Part shown: piece by piece, positions 1 through 10,392 of the stretch
Layout: each line of letters opens with the position of its first letter
How positions within the stretch are numbered: position 1 is the first letter of the stretch
NCBI GenBank assembly: GCA_030765055.1
Contig: JAUKNK010000057.1
Coordinates: 4,829,501-4,893,500, forward strand
Source: Mantis religiosa
Taxonomy: Eukaryota > Arthropoda > Insecta > Mantodea > Mantidae
Direction: 5' to 3'
Length of the DNA stretch: 64,000 nt
The notes under the pieces: generated by a model
The model's input: only the letters and a program-made list of their open reading frames with translations
Told to the model about the DNA's origin: nothing
Databases searched by the model: none
Made by a program: the position numbers and the translations under genes

Positions 1-430
1 AAGTTAACTGTATGTGTCATGTGGTAATTAAAAAGCTAAGCTGTTCCCTTTGAAGACTCAATTTTAGATAACCCACATCTATATCATCACAAATGATTAT
101 ATCTCTTTTTGTTTTACATAGAAAGTTCAGAGCATATTCTAATTGCTTTTTAAAAATCTGAAAATTTCCTAAGGAAGACCGATTTATGGCTACTATGACT
201 AAGTTCATATGACATCCCGTTAACTAGACTGCACAGAGTTCGAGTTCTTTCACATAACAAAATCTGAATAAATCTAAAGCTTTAAAGATCAGATCATTTC
301 TAACATATATACAAATTCCACCTTTATATAAATTTTTTCTACTATATTCTGCTCCTAAAGAGTACGCCTGCAATTAAATTGGTGTAAGTGATTAGTTTCC
401 TAACAATGTGCAACACTTACGTTACGTTAC
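1..430 (-). mobile_element. Non-LTR retrotransposon endonuclease fragment (decayed)
   Basis: Read on the minus strand, this stretch encodes the middle of an apurinic-type endonuclease (EEP) domain as found at the N-terminus of ORF2 in CR1/Jockey-like retrotransposons. Visible pieces are LGAEYSRKN, KGGICIYVRND, a short stretch ending ELELCAV, and IIICDDIDVGYL, where the family normally has a GD-N motif (here DDIDV). An in-frame stop near 227 and a frameshift near 385 show it is dead. The fragment runs into the window edge. The family-level call rests on motif order and spacing; the clade is a guess. Confidence 0.7.
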
Positions 431-724
431 AAAATGTAATAAGTGCCATTTACTCAGTTTAGTTACAATCACATTAGCAGTCAGAAAAACAAGGTTACTA
501 TCTTTCGGCTGAATAAACAGGCATGAAAGAAAACCTTCTTACACTTTATAAAGAAATACAAAACTAATTGGAAAAATCTTTGTAGTCGGTTTATTGACAT
601 TTTATCATGTCCTTTTTTATATTATCGAGCGACTAGTTTCAGAATCCACTGCCTTCATTTTGAACCTCTCTCCAACTAGTATCTGTCTGGTCTCCTCTCT
701 ATGGCGTCGAGCGATACAAAGACA
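431..724. other. AT-rich stretch, nothing recognised
   Basis: No coding similarity, RNA gene or repeat recognised between the endonuclease relic and the Penelope tail. Confidence 0.4.
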
Positions 725-800
725 AAAGTATTTAAACTAAATTTAAAGGGAGTCGATTAATGAAACTAAACAACACTTATAAATTTTTCCAGAAACTATT
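725..800 (-). repeat. 3'-terminal tail of Penelope-like family 1 (solo fragment)
   Basis: On the minus strand this matches the end of the Penelope copies at 5511-5580 and 28232-28310, including the block ATTAATCGACTCCCTTTAAA. Only about 75 bp of the element is present, so it looks like an extreme 5' truncation. A similar solo tail is at 19460-19535. Confidence 0.7.
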
Positions 801-907
801 TGTTACAGTTAGTAACATTGTAATATTCTGCAATAGTACAGAATATACTGGCAAGATTATGACAAATCATTGCTCAGTCTAACTCAACAGGTTTCTACAT
901 AACTTAC

Positions 908-1312
908 CTTAGTATTATTACCAACTGATGAAGTTTCTGTTTCCAGCCACCAAGGTTCTTCTTTAATTTCTATTTTGTTATCAATTTTATGATCACTGTT
1001 GTATTTTTTATCAATCATTTCAGGATCCTCTAGAAGAAATTCCCCTTCATCCTGCTCAACTTCATTGCTTTTATCCATCTTGCAGTTGTTGCTCCATATA
1101 TCAGTTTCCTTCTTAATCTGTTTTGCAAGTTCTTTGATAAAAGGAGTCTCTGACTTAATTTCTGTTTTGACTGTCGTGTCACAATCAGTATCCAGAAGTA
1201 CAGTATCAGTACTTGTCTTTATAGAAACAACCTTCTGAAAGAACTCTCTCTCATTCTGTGACGTTATGTCATCTGTGAGGAGACCCTCTTTGATTTCTAT
1301 TTTCTTATCCAT
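908..1312 (-). CDS. First coding exon of a C2H2 zinc-finger gene, inverted paralogue
   Basis: This 135-codon exon opens with MDKKIEIKEG and is clearly paralogous to 30735-31142 and 61140-61544. It ends in AAG followed by GTAAGTT on the minus strand (donor at 901-907). A 5' untranslated segment runs up to an acceptor (ACAG at 1361-1364), so the exon is about 908-1360. The peptide is acidic and carries four psi-K-x-E style sites (IKEG, IKSE, IKKE, IKEE), typical of the regulatory N-terminus of insect zinc-finger proteins. No mini-exon or finger exon is visible downstream before the window edge, where transposon relics lie instead. It may be the start of a gene that continues outside, or an orphan duplicate. 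Confidence 0.75.
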
Positions 1313-1740
1313 TTCAAATCGCTTTTGAATCAGATGGAGATTTTGTTTTTAGAAACAAATCTGTAACGAGAGAAATATATTATATATATACTAAAAAATA
1401 TGCATAAATTTTACAATTACTTTCTTTGAATCCACCAATAAATGTTCAAATGACACTACACAACAGTGTTCTGTTATTGTACAAACACCTCCTTGGAAAG
1501 CCTCAAGTATATCAAGGTTATGTCCAGAACTCAAACTACAGATACTTGTCTCTTTATGTCAATGCTATTATCACTTCAGCTAGCTTACTGAGGAAATGTA
1601 CCAATGTTAAACCTGCTAGTGTATTTAAAATTATTTGGATAAAGATCAAAGCATTGTCAGATATCAGATATACCTAAAACAAACTGCAATGTTGGGAACT
1701 ATCACAGTTTGTATTTTGTTCCATAATACTCATGAAAAAT
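1313..1740 (-). repeat. 5' flank of the zinc-finger exon, shared with 60700-61139
   Basis: The flank upstream of the inverted exon is similar, in inverted orientation, to the flank upstream of the exon at 61140. The best part is 1540-1735 against about 60710-60910. It contains a reading frame on the opposite strand to the exon (NAIITSASLLRKCTN here, NAIITPAQLLRYCTN there). This shows that the duplicated unit includes upstream DNA. Whether the frame is an old coding exon or a passenger repeat cannot be decided. Confidence 0.6.
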
Positions 1741-2189
1741 AATTTGACAGCTTAACTCCAAAGCCCGGAAGAAATCTCTTATGTTAATTCTGACTCTGGC
1801 TGTGAAAGCTTCCGAACACTCAATAATTTGACAGATTAAACTTAACAATGATTAGCTATAAAGTATCTGCAGAATTACACGTCACCTTTGTGACATGATA
1901 TTTCTGTATTTGGTATTGCCTTTAAGAGTTACTGCAGTATTTAAATTAAACAACAACTTTAATACTTGCATACTTTAATACTTTAATAATAATGCTTTAA
2001 TACTTCGAACTCACGACATTTAGTTTTGAATGGATGGCCAGTCCAAACGTAGCAGTTTAACGATCATGGCTTTTCGAATCCATTGTGCTGAGGCACCGCA
2101 GAAAGTGATATGAGAATCGGTTTAGTTACTACAGCAAGACCGGGACATAAGTAGCAAAGTAATTAGTGCAGCAAAGGGTGACTGCAGAT
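1741..2189. other. No recognised feature
   Basis: Mixed-composition DNA between the zinc-finger flank and the gypsy relic. I see no coding similarity. Confidence 0.3.
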
Positions 2190-3480
2190 GACTAACCTGA
2201 AGCTGAATGCCCAGAAATTCTAGCTCTTCCGCAAGGAACTGAACTACTTGGAACACATAGTCTCAGCAACCAGAGTAGCCACAGACCCGGAGAAGACACA
2301 AGCCGTAAGAGATTGGCCTCGGCCGAAGGATATGAGAGAGCTGCGCAGATTGCTGGGGCTGTGTAGTTAGTACCGCCGCTTTATCAAGGGGTTCTCCAAT
2401 ATCGCCAAACCCCTTATCCGCCTGACTGAAGAACACCAGCTCTATTTGTGGACGGATGACGCCAAAGGCGCTTTCTGGCGCCTGGAGACCTGTGCAGACC
2501 AATTTTGCGATCTCCACAACCAGGTGGCGCTTTTATTTTGGACACCGAGACCAGTGACTATTGCGTTGGAGGCATCCTATCGCAAATCCAGGACGACCAT
2601 GAGCGGGTGACAGCCTACTATAGCAAGACCCTATCCAAGGCAGAGAAGAACTACTGCATCATCCAGCAAGAGTTACTGGCAGTAGTAAAGACCTTGAAGC
2701 ACTTCCTAAAGTACCTGTATGGTCAGCCATCCCAGCTGAGGACTGACCAGTCCGCTCTAACCTGGCTATTGAGCTTTAGGAACCTGGAAGGCCAGACAGC
2801 ACTTTGTGTCCAGAGGCTGCAGGAATATGACTTCACCTTTGAACATCATAAAGGGAAGAGCCACGGTAACGCAGATGCAATGTAGCGAAAACCCTGTCTA
2901 GAGAAGTGCGGGCAGTGCACAAGAGTGGAAGAGAAGGAGCCTGCCGCAGCTGCCGAGTGGTCACAGCAGTGCCTGCGGATGACTGGGATAGCGCAGGCAT
3001 GAGGAGGGAGCAACTGGCGTATGCAGACTTGGGGCCACTCTTAAGAGAAGTGGAGACAGGGACATGACCAACCTGGGAGGATGTTGCACCAAGGAGTGCC
3101 ACATACACGTCCTACTAGGCCCACTGGGACTCACTGAAGACAAGGGATGGCGTGCTATTCCGGATATGGGAATCGTCTGATGGGAAGATGCAGAGAGAAC
3201 AGTTGGTACTTCCCCGAAGCAAGGTTCCAAAGGTCTTGGAGGAAGTGTGCGCCGGTACTTCAGGAGGACACCTGAGACTCCGGAGGAAACATCCGACCGA
3301 GGCAACAAGTACCTAATGTTCGTGGACTACTTCACCAAGCGGCCGGAGGTAAATGCCATCCTGAACCAAGACGCGAAGACAGTGACAGACTGCCTCGTGG
3401 AGCAAGTCTTCTGCCGATTTGGGGTGCCGTTAGAGCTCCACTAAGACAAGGCCACCAATTTTGAGTACAACCTGAGTACA
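2190..3480 (+). mobile_element. Ty3/gypsy pol relic (RT thumb, RNase H, integrase)
   Basis: Reading across several frames gives the end of a gypsy reverse transcriptase (KLNAQKF, then ATDPEKTQAVRDWPRPKD), the connection with GFSNIAKPL, RNase H (LDTETSDYCVGG, then YYSKTLSKAEKNYC), the spacer to integrase, and the integrase core (DRGNKYLMFVDYFTK, QVFCRFGVPLELH). Stops and frameshifts are frequent (for example a stop at 2369 and shifts near 2510 and 2880), and the integrase zinc-binding part is deleted near 3275. It is the same family as 49260-52863 but older. Confidence 0.85.
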
Positions 3481-4269
3481 ACAGTGGAAGTTGAGTAAGC
3501 TGTTTGTTACTGTCGTCGACCTTGGTGTTGTATATGTGATGTAATGTTGTTGCGTGAGAATTGAACAGTGCATTTCTACGCAAATAAAGAACATTTAGAA
3601 TTTAAGCAAATTGGAATTTGAATTCCACGAACCTGGAACCAGCTGGAGAAGCGGATAGTGCAAGTGGATGAGCGCATCGTAGATCTGGCAAGCCACGTTA
3701 ACAACTTAGAGGGAAATGCCGACACCAACACTAGGCCCCTGAAGGCCATGGTACAGGACATCGTCAGCAGAAGGATGAAAGATTTAGAGGCCGAAGCGTC
3801 AAGACGCGACATGACATCTGCGGGCGTGAAACCGCCGAAGTAGGACGGCACGTCCACGTTCGAAGTCTTCCTCTGCCAATTCGACAGAGTGGCTAAGCAA
3901 AAGTGGCCACCACAGGAGGCCGCACAGCTAATAGCCAGTCTATACGGACAGGTGGTGCTGGACCAGAAGAAGCCTGTGCACGGACTTTGTGTATCCAGGA
4001 CATTGTTGCCGTGCCGAGGGGAGGTGCCAGTGAGGCTGCTAAACAAAACAGATACCGATCACGACGTCCAGGCCGGGACGGTGTTGGGGACGTGCGAGCC
4101 TATGGTCAGCGTAACACCAATCGTTCAGACCCATGAGGCGATTCAAACGCAACACCTTGGGCCCCGGCTGGAAGGCTTATTGGAGAGGTGCATCAAAACT
4201 CTGGAAGAACAGCTGAGAAAGCTCGTGGCCAGCCATCAGCGAGACTGCGACATCAAGGTACCACTGTTC

Positions 4270-4270
<1 letters not shown>
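3481..4270 (+). mobile_element. Ty3/gypsy LTR remnant plus chimeric gag/protease/integrase relic
   Basis: About 3481-3620 resembles the end of a gypsy LTR (TTTCTACGCAAATAAAG is close to the U5 region of the LTR at 47348). From 3640 a gag fragment follows (VDERIVDLASHVNNLEG, then FEVFLCQFD), jumping near 3950 to the region after the protease (VVLDQKKPVHGLCV, DTDHDVQAGT) and near 4180 to integrase (RCIKTLEEQLRKLVASHQRD). These are internal deletions of the type seen better preserved at 10393 and 58541. It stops abruptly at the TG microsatellite. Confidence 0.7.

Positions 4271-4350
<80 letters not shown>
4271..4350. repeat. (TG)40 microsatellite
   Basis: Eighty bases of uninterrupted TG. It lies between a truncated gypsy relic and the 5' flank of a Penelope copy. 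Confidence 0.98.
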
Positions 4351-4354
<4 letters not shown>

Positions 4355-4431
4355 TTACGACCTACAACATTAAGTCATATCGGACGATGAATGAAAGGGG
4401 TGAAATGCTGCTCAAATGAGTTCGGGGTCCG

Positions 4432-5615
4432 GGGCCGATTTGTATATGAGTGCATTAGAAATAAGGATCAACAAAGGTTTCCCTTGGATGTTCAAACTCT
4501 GGCAACAATATGTAGATGACATCTTTGCCATAGTACCAAATAAACACATTAGTGTTGCACCAAAACTTTTAAATATCCAATGAAAAATCATCAAGTTCAC
4601 TGTAGAAATAGAAAAAGATGAGTATTTACCATTTTTGGATCTAAAAATAATGAGGAATAAAAACAGACTAAACTTTGGTATTTACAGAAAACCAACAAAG
4701 ACAGACAACTACATAAAAGCTAATGGCTACAACCCGAGATCCCACAAACAGGCAATCTTCAATAGTTTAGCACACAGACTGGTCAACATCCCTCTCACAG
4801 CAGAAGAATACAAAACAGAATATAACAAAATAATTGAAATAGCACAAAAAAATAACTTTCCCAAATCATTAGTGGACAAAACAGTGAACTTAGGAAAAAA
4901 GAAGAAGCTACTAAAGGAAACCGCAACCCTCTCAGCTACAGAAACTAATATGATTTTCAAAAAATTCACTTACCATCCATGGGCCTATGATAAATTCAAA
5001 AAAGTCTTCAAAAAACAAAACATTCAACTAGCACCAGTCAACCATTTCTTCTTAAAAAAACTAATTTGCTCAAACATCAAAGATGCCATTCCATCTAACA
5101 AAAAATCTGGTATATATCAAATTGAATGCAGTGACTGCAGTCAAATTTCTATTGCAAAAACCAAAAGAAATTTAGAAACAAGAGCAAAGGAACACTTTAA
5201 AAACATAAAATATAAACAATTAGAAAAATTAGCAGTTGCCACACATTTTTGGGAAAAAACCACAACATAAATCCAGGACCAAAACTACTAAAACATACAT
5301 CAGGAAAACAAGAACTATCCACATGGGAACAAATCTTCATTTCAAAAAATAGGAACAAAGTATTCAATTTCGACATCCCCCCAGAAAGATTAGTTCAGCA
5401 AGTTCCCTGAACCGCCACCAGAGGAGACCTGAGACAAAATATCGTCAACTACACCAATGAGAACCCGTCGTTGGATGGCTGAGGATAGAGGCAAAGTCTC
5501 TGAAACCTGTTCCGGAAAAATTTAAAAGTAAATGTTGTTTAGTGTCATTAATCGACTCCCTTTAAATTTAATTTATAGCAACACTGTTTTCAACACTTCC
5601 AAGAAAGGAATGCCA
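4432..5615 (+). mobile_element. Penelope-like element, family 1 (RT plus GIY-YIG), 5' truncated
   Basis: From about 4432 the frame encodes the C-terminal half of a Penelope-type reverse transcriptase: the YVDD catalytic box near 4509, FLDLKIMRNKNRLNFGIYRKPT, and SHKQAIFNSLAHRLVNIPL. A GIY-YIG endonuclease follows (SGIYQIECSDC near 5108, then KTKRNLETRAKEHF). One stop lies near 4579; otherwise 4635-5270 is open. A frameshift near 5265 precedes the last residues. The 3' untranslated tail carries a hammerhead-like fold (5479-5515) and the family tail ending in TTTAAATTTAATTTATA. Similarity with the copy at 28205-29510 continues to about 5614. The YVDD and GIY-YIG combination is diagnostic of Penelope-like elements. 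Confidence 0.9.
5479..5515 (+). ncRNA. Hammerhead-ribozyme-like motif in the Penelope family 1 tail
   Basis: CTGAGGA fits the CUGANGA core. It is followed by one T, a 4-bp stem AGAG/CTCT with loop GCAAAGT, then GAAAC, a very short helix III (AC...GT) and a possible NUH site GTT, then CCGG. The matching copy at about 28295-28335 (minus) has CTGAGAA and a palindromic ACATGT. Helix I is weak (GG/CC). Hammerhead motifs with minimal helix III are known from Penelope-like elements. The extra T after the core argues for decay or a coincidental resemblance. Confidence 0.35.
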
Positions 5616-5922
5616 TTCTGATACCTCCTTAAAAATCAATTTGGGTCGTGCTCTAATATGAACTCCCTTTAGATGGTCTTAAATATAGGAAATCGACATC
5701 AAAAGCTGCAGTCACACCCTCCATGTTGCCGATTTACAACTGCTAAGGACTTAACAACAGAAATATGTTTTTTTAGTTTAACAAGAGCTAACACGAGTGT
5801 TAAGCTAACACTTGTTGAAATGCAATTTTTGTTATAACTAATGTTAAACTCGTGCTAAGTCTAAACATCTGTTGGTGAAATCACGCATAAGTGTACTGTA
5901 TTGGCTAAATGTGTGTGTGTAT
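5616..5922. other. No recognised gene
   Basis: Short spacer between the Penelope copy and the minus-strand non-LTR fragment. 5780-5865 holds an imperfect self-complementary stretch (acaagagctaacacgag against gctaacacttgt) of unknown meaning. Confidence 0.3.
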
Positions 5923-7205
5923 TTAATGCTCAGAATTTGATAATAAAATAATTTTTCTTCTTGCTTCCCAATATTTGGAGACTAGATCTTCTTGATTTTG
6001 GAGAGTTTCACATACCGTTAGATGATCGATGTTCATTAAATCGTCTTTACCACATAAACAGCACTGTGGAGAAGTTGTTAATCCAACCTTGAATAAATGT
6101 CCATTCAAACAATCGTGGCCTGTGATTAATCTGAATATTGCTACTGAAGATTTTCGAGGTAGATCTGGAATTGTCTTTAGTTTGTTTTGGGGATCTTTCC
6201 AATTAAGTTTTTCAGAGGAAATTAGATAGTAGTTATATAGTTTTGTGAAGATGTTTTTGATTAATCTTAACTGTTTCATAGGGGATATTTTGTTTCGTTG
6301 TTTGAGATATTTTGGAACCCTTCTTGGCCAACATATCTGCTTGCTCATTGCCAGAAATTCCACAGTGAGTTGGTATTCATTGGAAAACTATATGTATATT
6401 TAAATTTTGAAGATGTTTAATCATATTGTGAATTTCATTTATCTTTTCGGTTTCTGGGCAGTCATTTGAAATAATAGCCTGAATAGCTGCTTTAGAATCT
6501 GTTAAGAAAACTATTTTGGAAAGCTTATTTGTCCAGGCAAATAGATTTTGTAAGGAAGTATAAATTGCATCAATTTCTCCATCAAAACTTGTTAAGTAAA
6601 TTCCAACATGCTTATAGAAAGAAAAGCATTTACAGGTAGCTCCTGCTCCTGCTCCATCTTCTTGATTATAAAGAGAGCCATCTGTATAGATGTGTGTCCA
6701 TTTGTCAACTGGATATCTTACATTTATGGTTTCAAGGGCATATGCTTTAGCTTCTGTAGATGAGTATTCTTTCTTTTTAAAATCTGCAAGTAAATCTAGG
6801 TAGTATTCAAATTAATGATGATCAGTGGGTTATTAAGAGACATGAAAGGTTCTATTTGGGATGGGTACTTTAGTTTATTTCTTAGTTGTTGAACTTTCTG
6901 TATGAAGCCTAATTGAGTTTTCAAACTGAAGGTGGATGTGTGTTGTTTTACCCATTTATTATTATCTGGAATTCTTAAGAGCTTTTCATATGTTAAAAGG
7001 GCTTGCATTTCTAAATCTGTCATTACGGGTCTGTTACATGTAAATGCTTGTAAGGTTATTATAGAAGTAGTTTTTATAGCTCCAGTAATTAACCTAAGAG
7101 CTTGATTTTGTGTGCGCTCCAGTATCATGGAAGTTGAAGGTGATGATGCTATCAGTACTTCTCCACAGTAATTAAGAACTGGCCTTATATATGTATTATA
7201 TATAG
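5923..7205 (-). mobile_element. Non-LTR retrotransposon 3' half: RT linker, RNase H, C-terminal zinc motif
   Basis: On the minus strand the order is: end of the RT region (PVLNYCGEVLIASSP, then LERTQNQALRLITGAIKTTS) at 7200-7080; the connecting region; an RNase H domain at about 6720-6330 (IYTDGSLYN, FDGEIDAIY, LTDSKAAIQ, GISGNEQADMLAKKG); and a C-terminal segment with CCLCGKDDLMNIDHLTVC. Frameshifts and stops separate the pieces. This layout is that of I/Jockey-group elements with RNase H. It is 5' truncated and abuts the + strand R1-like element at about 7206. Confidence 0.85.
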
Positions 7206-7265
7206 TTTATATAAAAAGTTTGTGAAGCAATAACTGAAACATGCAGGTTAGAACTGGAAAGTTAT

Positions 7266-7770
7266 TTGCCGAAACTGCGGAATCCCAGAATAATTATATT
7301 TAATGTTCCAGAGTATATTACTATAGACAATGCAACAGAAGCCATAATTAATCAGAATTCAGATCTGAAACTGAGCGAAAGTGAAATAATTCCTAAATTC
7401 GTGTTTGCCGATAGAAGGAAGAACAAGAATTTGATAATAGAGGTCACACCACAAGTTCGTAGGTGCCTTTCGGGCAGGAAACTTAAATTAGGCTGGCACA
7501 TATGTAATAGTGACGACTACCTGTCAGTTACACGTTGCCATAATTCCTGTAAATACCACCATAGAGCCCAGGAGTGCACAGGGGAACAAGTATGTCCACA
7601 TTTCTCTGGAAATCATAGAATGAATGAACGAATGCCAAGCACCTAAAGAAAACCACCGATGCATCAATTGCATAAATTATAAAAAATACAATGGACCAAT
7701 GCCTATAAGTCGGAACCATTCATCGCTTGATAAAAGCTGCCCATGCTATAAAACTGCCCTGAAGAAGAAT
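7266..7770 (+). pseudogene. ORF1 (gag-like) of the R1-like element
   Basis: The frame starts KLRNPRIIIFNVPEYI, typical of R1-clade ORF1 proteins just before their zinc knuckles. CCHC-like knuckles follow (CHNSCKYHHRAQEC, then CPHFSGNH), with spacing and Cys residues damaged. A frameshift near 7625 moves the last knuckles (ENHRCINC, SCPCYK) to another frame. ORF1 proteins bind element RNA in the transposition intermediate. The N-terminal half of ORF1 is not seen. Confidence 0.7.
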
Positions 7771-7780
7771 ATGGAAAAAA

Positions 7781-10167
7781 TTGACTATTAGCATAGATGG
7801 TCACGCGGACAGAGGGAAGAATTATCTACGATGTGTACAGGTTAATTTGCAACATAAAAGAATAGTAATGAATAATATTATATATAATATGAACAACAGT
7901 AACATTGACCTTGCCTTTATACAAGAACCTTACACCGTACTCAGTAATGTTGCGGGAGTGCCTAAATTATTAAGAACTTACAAGAGTGTCAAGGGAAGGA
8001 AAAGGTCAGCAATGCTTATAAATAACAAAGACATAGATGCCATTCTTATTACACAGCTCTCTGACGAAGACACTGTCATCGCAGAAATAACATACAAAAG
8101 AATGAAGTTTTATACAGCTTGTTTATATTTTGATTCTACACAAGATATTGAAGTAAATTTGAGGACAATAGAACGAATTACAAGCTATATAAAGGGGAGT
8201 GGTTTACTTATAGCAGCGGACACTAATGCCAGAAGTAAAACGTGGTGTGACGTAACAACAAATCACAGGGGGACAGCATTGGAAGATTTTCTATAAATGT
8301 CCAACTTAAACATAGTAAATACTAGATTGGAGCCTACATTTGAAACTAGAAAAGGCAGCAGTTATATCAACCTAACTGTTGTTAACAATAAGTTGTTAAG
8401 GCATGTCAGAGAGTGGACCTGTGGCTCCGCAGAAAGCTGCTCTGATTCACAAGATATTAACTTTCAAACTTACAAAGCAGATTGAAAAGACATCCACAAT
8501 TTGCATCGACCACATAGTCAACAATGAAGATTTCAAGAAATTAGACAATATTTTCCTTTCCACGGTGATATCTAAATTCAATTACCACTATAATGAAGAG
8601 AACAGGACAGGAGGAAGTAAAATTGACGCAGAGGAAATGGCAAACCTTGCCTTTTCATGTATCATAACAGCTAGTAATGCAGCATTCAAAGTTTCAACAG
8701 ATGCAGGCGATAAAAGGGAAGACGGTATCTTGGTGGACAGACAAACTAACTAGATTAAGAAAATGGGCAAATGCACTGAGGAAAAGATACCAAAGAACTG
8801 TCACCGGCAAAAATCTATGACAGGAGAGGAAAGAAAAATAGCTGGATGGGAAAAGGGAGTACAATAGAAAAATGAGAGATGCAAAACTGAAGTCACGGAA
8901 AGCGTTTTGCACAATATGTGATGATACCAATCCTTGGGGTTTAGTATAAAAATTAGCTTCCAGCAAACTCCGAACTGCTGTGAGATTGACTACCCTACAA
9001 AAAGACATGGAACATTTACCACAGATACTGAAAATACAATCAAGGATATGTTAGAATACTTTGTACCCGAAGACAATCAAGATAGTGACAATGAATTGCC
9101 CAAAGCAATTAGGAAAGAAATTGAAGAACCCATCAATACTAATGATGATAAACCTTTCACAACTGCAGAAATCATCATTAGTATGCAAAAATTCAATCCA
9201 CAGAAATCTCCTGGGAAGGACTGCTTATCTAGCAACATAATTACAAGAGCTTTCCAAAATCTCCCTCTATTCTCCACGCAAGTATACAATGCATGTTTAA
9301 AGAAGGGATGCTTTCCAAAAGATTGGAAGCAGTCCGTTGTTATTAGAAATAATTAAGCCCAGAAATGAAGACTGCCAAGATGCATCAAAATACAGACCAG
9401 TAAGCCTATTAAATAGCGGAGGTTAAGTACTAGAAAAACTTATGATCGACAGAATACTACACAATATGTACAGCAATAAATTGTTACACAATAACCAGTT
9501 TGGATTTACCCCCCAGAGGGGAGCATTTGACGCTGCAATGGAAGTTAAATCTTTCATCGATAAATGCTTGAAGTCAAAACAAATTGTAGTAGCCACTAGT
9601 CTTGATGTCAAAGGTGCCTCTGATGCAGCTTGGTAGCCTAGCATACTCAAGAATCTAAGACAGTTTAGATGTCCTAAGAATTTATATAATTTAGTAGTGA
9701 GTTACTTCAGCAACAGAAGTGCAGTATTTTCAGTGAACATCTATACTGCAGAAAGAGAAGTACACAAAGTCTGCCCTCAAGGATCATGCTGTGGTCCAGG
9801 TTTCTGGAGCATAATGTACAATTCGATACTGAATTTAGAATCTGATCAACGGACAAGGGTGATCGCCTTCGTAGACAACCTGGTAGTAATGACAAGAGGA
9901 GCATAGAAATCAGAAGCAGAGAACGTTGCAAATCACGATCTTAGGAAAATCCAAAGATGGGCTGATGAAAACAAAACTCAAGAAATCCAAGGTTCTATTT
10001 ATCACAAGAAGAAGAAATGCACATAGAGATGTCAACATATTTTTGAATCATCATAAACTTAACCAAACCGAAGAAATAAAATACCTCGGAATATATTTAG
10101 ATAGCACATTTACCTTCTATGCGCACATTGAATATACTGCAGATAAAACAATCTCGTTGGTTCATAT
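7781..10167 (+). pseudogene. ORF2 of the R1-like element: endonuclease and reverse transcriptase
   Basis: The endonuclease part opens LRCVQVNLQHKR and DLAFIQEPYT, with LIAADTNARSKTW as the catalytic D-N-N segment near 8210. A stop lies at 8294. The RT part includes INTNDDKPFTTAEI and SPGKDCLS near 9200, RPVSLLN near 9400, QFGFTPQRGAFDAA near 9500, and the catalytic box near 9868, which reads FVDN instead of F-x-DD and is therefore inactive. The fingers and thumb continue to YLGIYLDSTFTF near 10090. Several stops are present. The protein resumes after the gypsy insert. Confidence 0.8.
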
Positions 10168-10381
10168 TGTGACTTTGTGGGTTCGTGAAATGATAAAACG
10201 AGGTTACAAAACACAAAAACTACACTTTATTTTCCTAGCAAATACATTCGTCACCATTACAGTTTGCTAGCTAACCTCAAACTGTTTATTTTCTCTCACT
10301 CTACCCTCAACTGTCTCACACTTCCGGTAACGATCGGCCATCATTTTTCATCGGCTTCGCGAGCCTACCACCAGGGTGACA
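10168..10381 (-). repeat. 3' LTR of the deleted gypsy element
   Basis: On the minus strand it begins TGTCACCC directly after the polypurine tract and ends CACAAAGTCACA, an end shared by the other gypsy LTRs at 47348, 57963 and 61989. It is about 214 bp. ATAT precedes it on the + strand at 10164-10167. Confidence 0.75.
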
Positions 10382-10392
10382 CTGCTCCCTCC

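Noticed and set aside
4188..4373. Poly-(Cys-Val) reading frames
   Set aside because: Translation of the TG microsatellite.
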